Assembly (NCBI GenBank): GCA_937967775.1
Contig: CALCJH010000031.1
Coordinates: 1 to 7,806, forward strand
Reading direction: 5' to 3'
From: an uncultured bacterium
GTDB lineage: Bacteria > Armatimonadota > UBA5829 > DSUL01
DNA length: 7,806 bases
Each line of letters begins with the position of its first letter. Position 1 is the first letter of the stretch. Made by a program: the position numbers and the translations under genes. This document shows, one piece after another, positions 5,837-7,806 of this stretch. The notes beneath the pieces are model-generated. The model did not search any database, had not been told where the DNA came from, and was given only the letters and a program-made list of their open reading frames with translations.

Positions 5837-6949
5837 TTGCCCTGTCTCATCGCTGCGCTGCTTGCAGTCGCGTGTCTGACTGCGACTGCCGCTGCGGGGG
5901 CTGAAAAGGGTTTTGCACTGGCGGTTGAGCCGCGGCCGTTCGTATTCCCCCGCGATCACGGGGCGCATCCAGAGTTTCGCACGGAATGGTGGTACTACAC
6001 CGGGGCTCTGCGGGACACTTCGCAAAGGCTATACGGCTTTCAGCTCACTTTCTTCCGTGTGGGGCTTGTGCCAGAGCTCAAAGGCCGCAGCTCGCGCTGG
6101 GCTACCCGCGATGTTCTCTTCGCCCACTTCGCGTTGACCGATGTCCGCGCAGGGCGCTTCCGCTACGCGGAGCGGACCGGTCGGCCCGTGCTGGGGCTCG
6201 CAGGCTTCTCCACGTCCAGCCTTAACGTTTTCATCCGGGACTGGTCGGCCAGAATGGACGGCCAGCGGATGAGGCTTAAGGCGTCCTTCGACGACGCCAC
6301 CCTGGAGCTGACGCTGACGCCGGAGCGCCAGCCAGTCCTGAACGGCGAACGTGGCCTGAGTAAGAAAGGGCCGGGCAAGGGCAACGCCAACTACTACTAC
6401 TCCATTCCCCGTCTGAGGACCACGGGCATATTGCGAAAAGGGGGACGCAGCATCCGCCTGACCGGAATGACCTGGATGGACCACGAATGGGGTACCAGCG
6501 AGCTGGCGCCGAACCAGAAAGGGTGGGACTGGTTCTCGCTGCGCCTCTCGGACGGGCGCGACCTGATGTTATACGTGCTGCGTGACGAGAAGGGCCGCCC
6601 GACGTCTTACTCCAGCGGGATGCTGGTGGAGCCATCCGGCCAGTCGCGGCGCCTTGCGCTTCCGGACTTCCGCGTCCGTCCGCTTGCTTACTGGACGAGC
6701 CCCCGGTCGAAAGGGCGCTACCCTTCGGGATGGGAACTTTCCGTTCCGGGCGCAGACCTGACGTTGCGGGTCGAGCCGCTGGTGAAGGACCAGGAGCTGA
6801 TCACCACCGGGACCACCGGCGTCACATACTGGGAGGGCATCGTGCGCGCCGGCGGCAGCTCCCGCGGCCGCAAGGTCTCGGCTGAAGGCTACGTAGAGCT
6901 GACCGGCTATGCTCCCGGATCACGGATTGGCCCCGGCTCCACCCGGTGA
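5837..6949 (+). CDS. Exported AttH/CrtC-like lipocalin-fold protein (carotenoid 1,2-hydratase family)
   Basis: This 370-residue protein belongs to the family annotated as carotenoid 1,2-hydratase, AttH or lipocalin-like (as I recall, Pfam CrtC plus Lipocalin_9). Its conserved blocks are visible: FPRDHGAHPEFRTEWWYYT (37-55), NYYYSIPRLRTTG (185-197), WMDHEWGTSEL (213-223), GWDWFSLRLSDGRDLMLYVLR (229-249) and a final YWEG...GYVELTGY (331-358). The fold is two linked lipocalin-like barrels. Most members have no proven activity, and nothing nearby makes carotenoids, so hydratase activity should not be assumed. Residues 1-22 are a hydrophobic signal sequence ending AAAGA; Cys13 after AVA is only a poor lipobox. 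The start is uncertain. TTG 5837 follows AGGAAG by 4 nt but gives an n-region without positive charge. An in-frame CTG at 5810, overlapping the galK stop as CTGA, would add LKTSRPGRS and restore a basic n-region, but has only a weak AGGT before it. Confidence 0.85.
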   Translation: MPCLIAALLAVACLTATAAAGAEKGFALAVEPRPFVFPRDHGAHPEFRTEWWYYTGALRDTSQRLYGFQLTFFRVGLVPELKGRSSRWATRDVLFAHFALTDVRAGRFRYAERTGRPVLGLAGFSTSSLNVFIRDWSARMDGQRMRLKASFDDATLELTLTPERQPVLNGERGLSKKGPGKGNANYYYSIPRLRTTGILRKGGRSIRLTGMTWMDHEWGTSELAPNQKGWDWFSLRLSDGRDLMLYVLRDEKGRPTSYSSGMLVEPSGQSRRLALPDFRVRPLAYWTSPRSKGRYPSGWELSVPGADLTLRVEPLVKDQELITTGTTGVTYWEGIVRAGGSSRGRKVSAEGYVELTGYAPGSRIGPGSTR

Positions 6950-6955
6950 GCCGGG
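6932..6955 (+). terminator. Hairpin spanning the stop codon of the AttH-like gene
   Basis: CCCGGCTC (6932-6939) and GAGCCGGG (6948-6955) pair perfectly over 8 bp with an 8-nt loop. The TGA stop (6947-6949) lies partly in the right arm. There is no T-run. It is the first of three hairpins before the next promoter. Confidence 0.35.
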
Positions 6956-6970
6956 TACTGCAGCACCGAA

Positions 6971-6993
6971 GCCGGGAGGGCGTGGCTCCCGGC
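6971..6993 (+). terminator. Second intergenic hairpin
   Basis: GCCGGGAG and CTCCCGGC form a perfect 8-bp stem with a 7-nt loop (GGCGTGG), 21 nt after the AttH-like stop codon. It is a plausible terminator stem, but the sequence after it is GC-rich rather than T-rich. Confidence 0.45.
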
Positions 6994-6994
6994 C

Positions 6995-7012
6995 AGCCCC
7001 GCCTTCGGGGTT
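6995..7012 (+). terminator. Third intergenic hairpin before the nfeD-type promoter
   Basis: AGCCCCG-CCTT-CGGGGTT forms a 7-bp stem (one G-T pair) with a 4-nt loop, followed by GCTGTT. It directly abuts the second hairpin. It is the best placed of the three to end read-through, because only four bases separate it from the next -35. Confidence 0.4.
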
Positions 7013-7016
7013 GCTG

Positions 7017-7046
7017 TTGCGCCCCGCGTCAGCCGGGCGGTATACT
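7017..7046 (+). promoter_or_regulatory. Sigma70-like promoter of the nfeD-type gene
   Basis: TTGCGC (7017-7022) and TATACT (7041-7046, five of six consensus bases) are 18 bp apart. The predicted start near 7053 gives a leader of about 49 nt that contains a good Shine-Dalgarno, unlike the murJ promoter, where the start point meets the ATG. Confidence 0.55.
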
Positions 7047-7083
7047 CGGAGCAGCCGCTGAGACTGCTGTTTTTCGCTCCGGC

Positions 7084-7090
7084 AGGAGGA
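7084..7090 (+). promoter_or_regulatory. Shine-Dalgarno of the nfeD-type gene
   Basis: AGGAGGA lies 11 nt before ATG 7102, slightly longer than ideal. No other start codon sits closer in that frame. Confidence 0.65.
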
Positions 7091-7101
7091 CCATCGTCTC
7101 G

Positions 7102-7806
7102 ATGCGCATCTGGACAAGCGCCGCGCTCCTCATAAGCATCCTCCCGCTCGCAGCCGCCCTGCAGGCGTCTGACGATAGACCCGCGCCGGTGCGCGCGATT
7201 CGGGTGGAGGGGACCATCAACCCGGCGACGGCGGGCTACATCATTCGCGCCATCAAGGAAGCGAACCGCTTGGAGGAAGGGCTGGTGCTGGTGGAGCTGG
7301 ACACTCCGGGCGGGCTGGTGGACTCCACCAAAGACATCATCAAGGAGATGCTTGCCTCGGATGTGCCCATTGCCGTATACGTATCTCCCCAGGGGGCGAT
7401 GGCCAGCTCCGCCGGAACCTTCATCACGGTGGCGGCGCAGGTGGCGGCCATGGCCCCGACGACGCACATCGGCTCCGCGACTCCCATCTCCGGGCAGGGC
7501 GGCGAGGATCTGGAGCGCAAGGTCACCTACGCCATGTCCAGCTATATGAAGACTCTGGCGGAACGCCGTGGCCGCAACTCCGAATGGGCCGTCAAGGCGG
7601 TTGAGAAGGGGATCAGCGCCACGGAGACGGAGGCGCTCAAGCTGAAGGTCATCGACCTGATCGCGCCTTCACGCGAGGAGCTGCTGAGGAAGATTGACGG
7701 CAGGAAGGTGAACGTCAGCAAGGGGGATGTCATCATTCGGACGAAGGGTGCACCCGTCCGGGACATGCCCATGTCCCGCCAGGAGCAGCTGATGCACTTC
7801 CTGGCA
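7102..7806 (+). CDS. NfeD/1510-N type membrane-associated serine protease, N-terminal part (3' truncated)
   Basis: The frame runs from ATG 7102 to the window edge without a stop, giving 235 residues. Residues 1-22 are a signal peptide or signal anchor (MRIWTSAALLISILPLAAAL). The rest is a ClpP-class (crotonase-fold) protease domain. LVLVELDTPGGLVDST (61-76) is the oxyanion-side glycine motif, GAMASSAGTFI (98-108) holds the probable nucleophile Ser103, and YMKTLAERRGRNSEWA (148-163) holds Lys150, matching the Ser-Lys dyad known from archaeal 1510-N. In that family the protease domain is followed by membrane helices and a small OB-fold NfeD domain, and it often neighbours a stomatin/SPFH gene whose C-terminus it cleaves. 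Those parts would lie beyond the window, so whether this is the long, full-domain form cannot be seen. The gene has its own promoter and Shine-Dalgarno and appears to start a new transcription unit. Confidence 0.9.
   Translation, partial: MRIWTSAALLISILPLAAALQASDDRPAPVRAIRVEGTINPATAGYIIRAIKEANRLEEGLVLVELDTPGGLVDSTKDIIKEMLASDVPIAVYVSPQGAMASSAGTFITVAAQVAAMAPTTHIGSATPISGQGGEDLERKVTYAMSSYMKTLAERRGRNSEWAVKAVEKGISATETEALKLKVIDLIAPSREELLRKIDGRKVNVSKGDVIIRTKGAPVRDMPMSRQEQLMHFLA

Noticed and set aside
5863..5880. Possible lipobox at Cys13 of the AttH-like protein
   Set aside because: The residues before the Cys are A-V-A rather than the usual L-(A/S)-(G/A), and a normal signal peptidase I site (AAAGA) follows at residue 22.

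Overview
This is a GC-rich bacterial chromosomal window with six protein-coding genes, two of them cut by the window edges. I see no RNA genes, transposons, CRISPR arrays or phage genes. MurJ, a two-component histidine kinase and an NfeD-type membrane protease indicate a free-living bacterium with a peptidoglycan wall. The gene mix, a secreted glycoside hydrolase with carboxypeptidase-regulatory-like repeats, and a MurJ carrying a 'PDLLYF..AGGALSSAFIPVF' N-terminus remind me of Armatimonadota or nearby deep-branching phyla. That placement is a low-confidence inference and nothing in the window proves it.

Layout from left to right. (1) The C-terminal catalytic part of a sensor histidine kinase, plus strand, with its start outside the window. 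(2) A 55-bp gap holding a UUCG-loop hairpin and a good sigma70-like promoter whose predicted start point falls on the murJ ATG, suggesting a leaderless message. A 15-nt near-palindrome fills the spacer of that promoter. (3) murJ, the lipid II flippase. (4) A 213-bp convergent gap with an 11-bp perfect hairpin. (5) On the minus strand, a secreted multidomain protein: signal peptide, TIM-barrel glycoside hydrolase, two tandem CarboxypepD_reg-like beta domains and a C-terminal carbohydrate-binding-like sandwich. (6) A 150-bp divergent gap carrying start signals for both sides. (7) A galactokinase-family GHMP kinase (TTG start), followed 23 bp later by an exported AttH/CrtC-like lipocalin-fold protein (probable TTG start); these two are likely co-transcribed. 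(8) Three GC-rich hairpins in a row and a promoter. (9) The N-terminal 235 codons of an NfeD/1510-N type membrane-associated serine protease, running off the right edge.

Functionally the window reads as envelope biology plus carbohydrate use. MurJ exports the cell-wall precursor. The hydrolase would release sugars outside the cell, and the divergently transcribed kinase could phosphorylate galactose or a related sugar inside; this link rests only on adjacency. The AttH-like and NfeD-like proteins are exported or membrane-bound. I found no clear new multi-gene system. The most worthwhile leads are the leaderless murJ promoter with its embedded palindrome, a galactokinase that departs from the family signature at the sugar-binding Glu (Gly here), and the unusual architecture of the secreted hydrolase.
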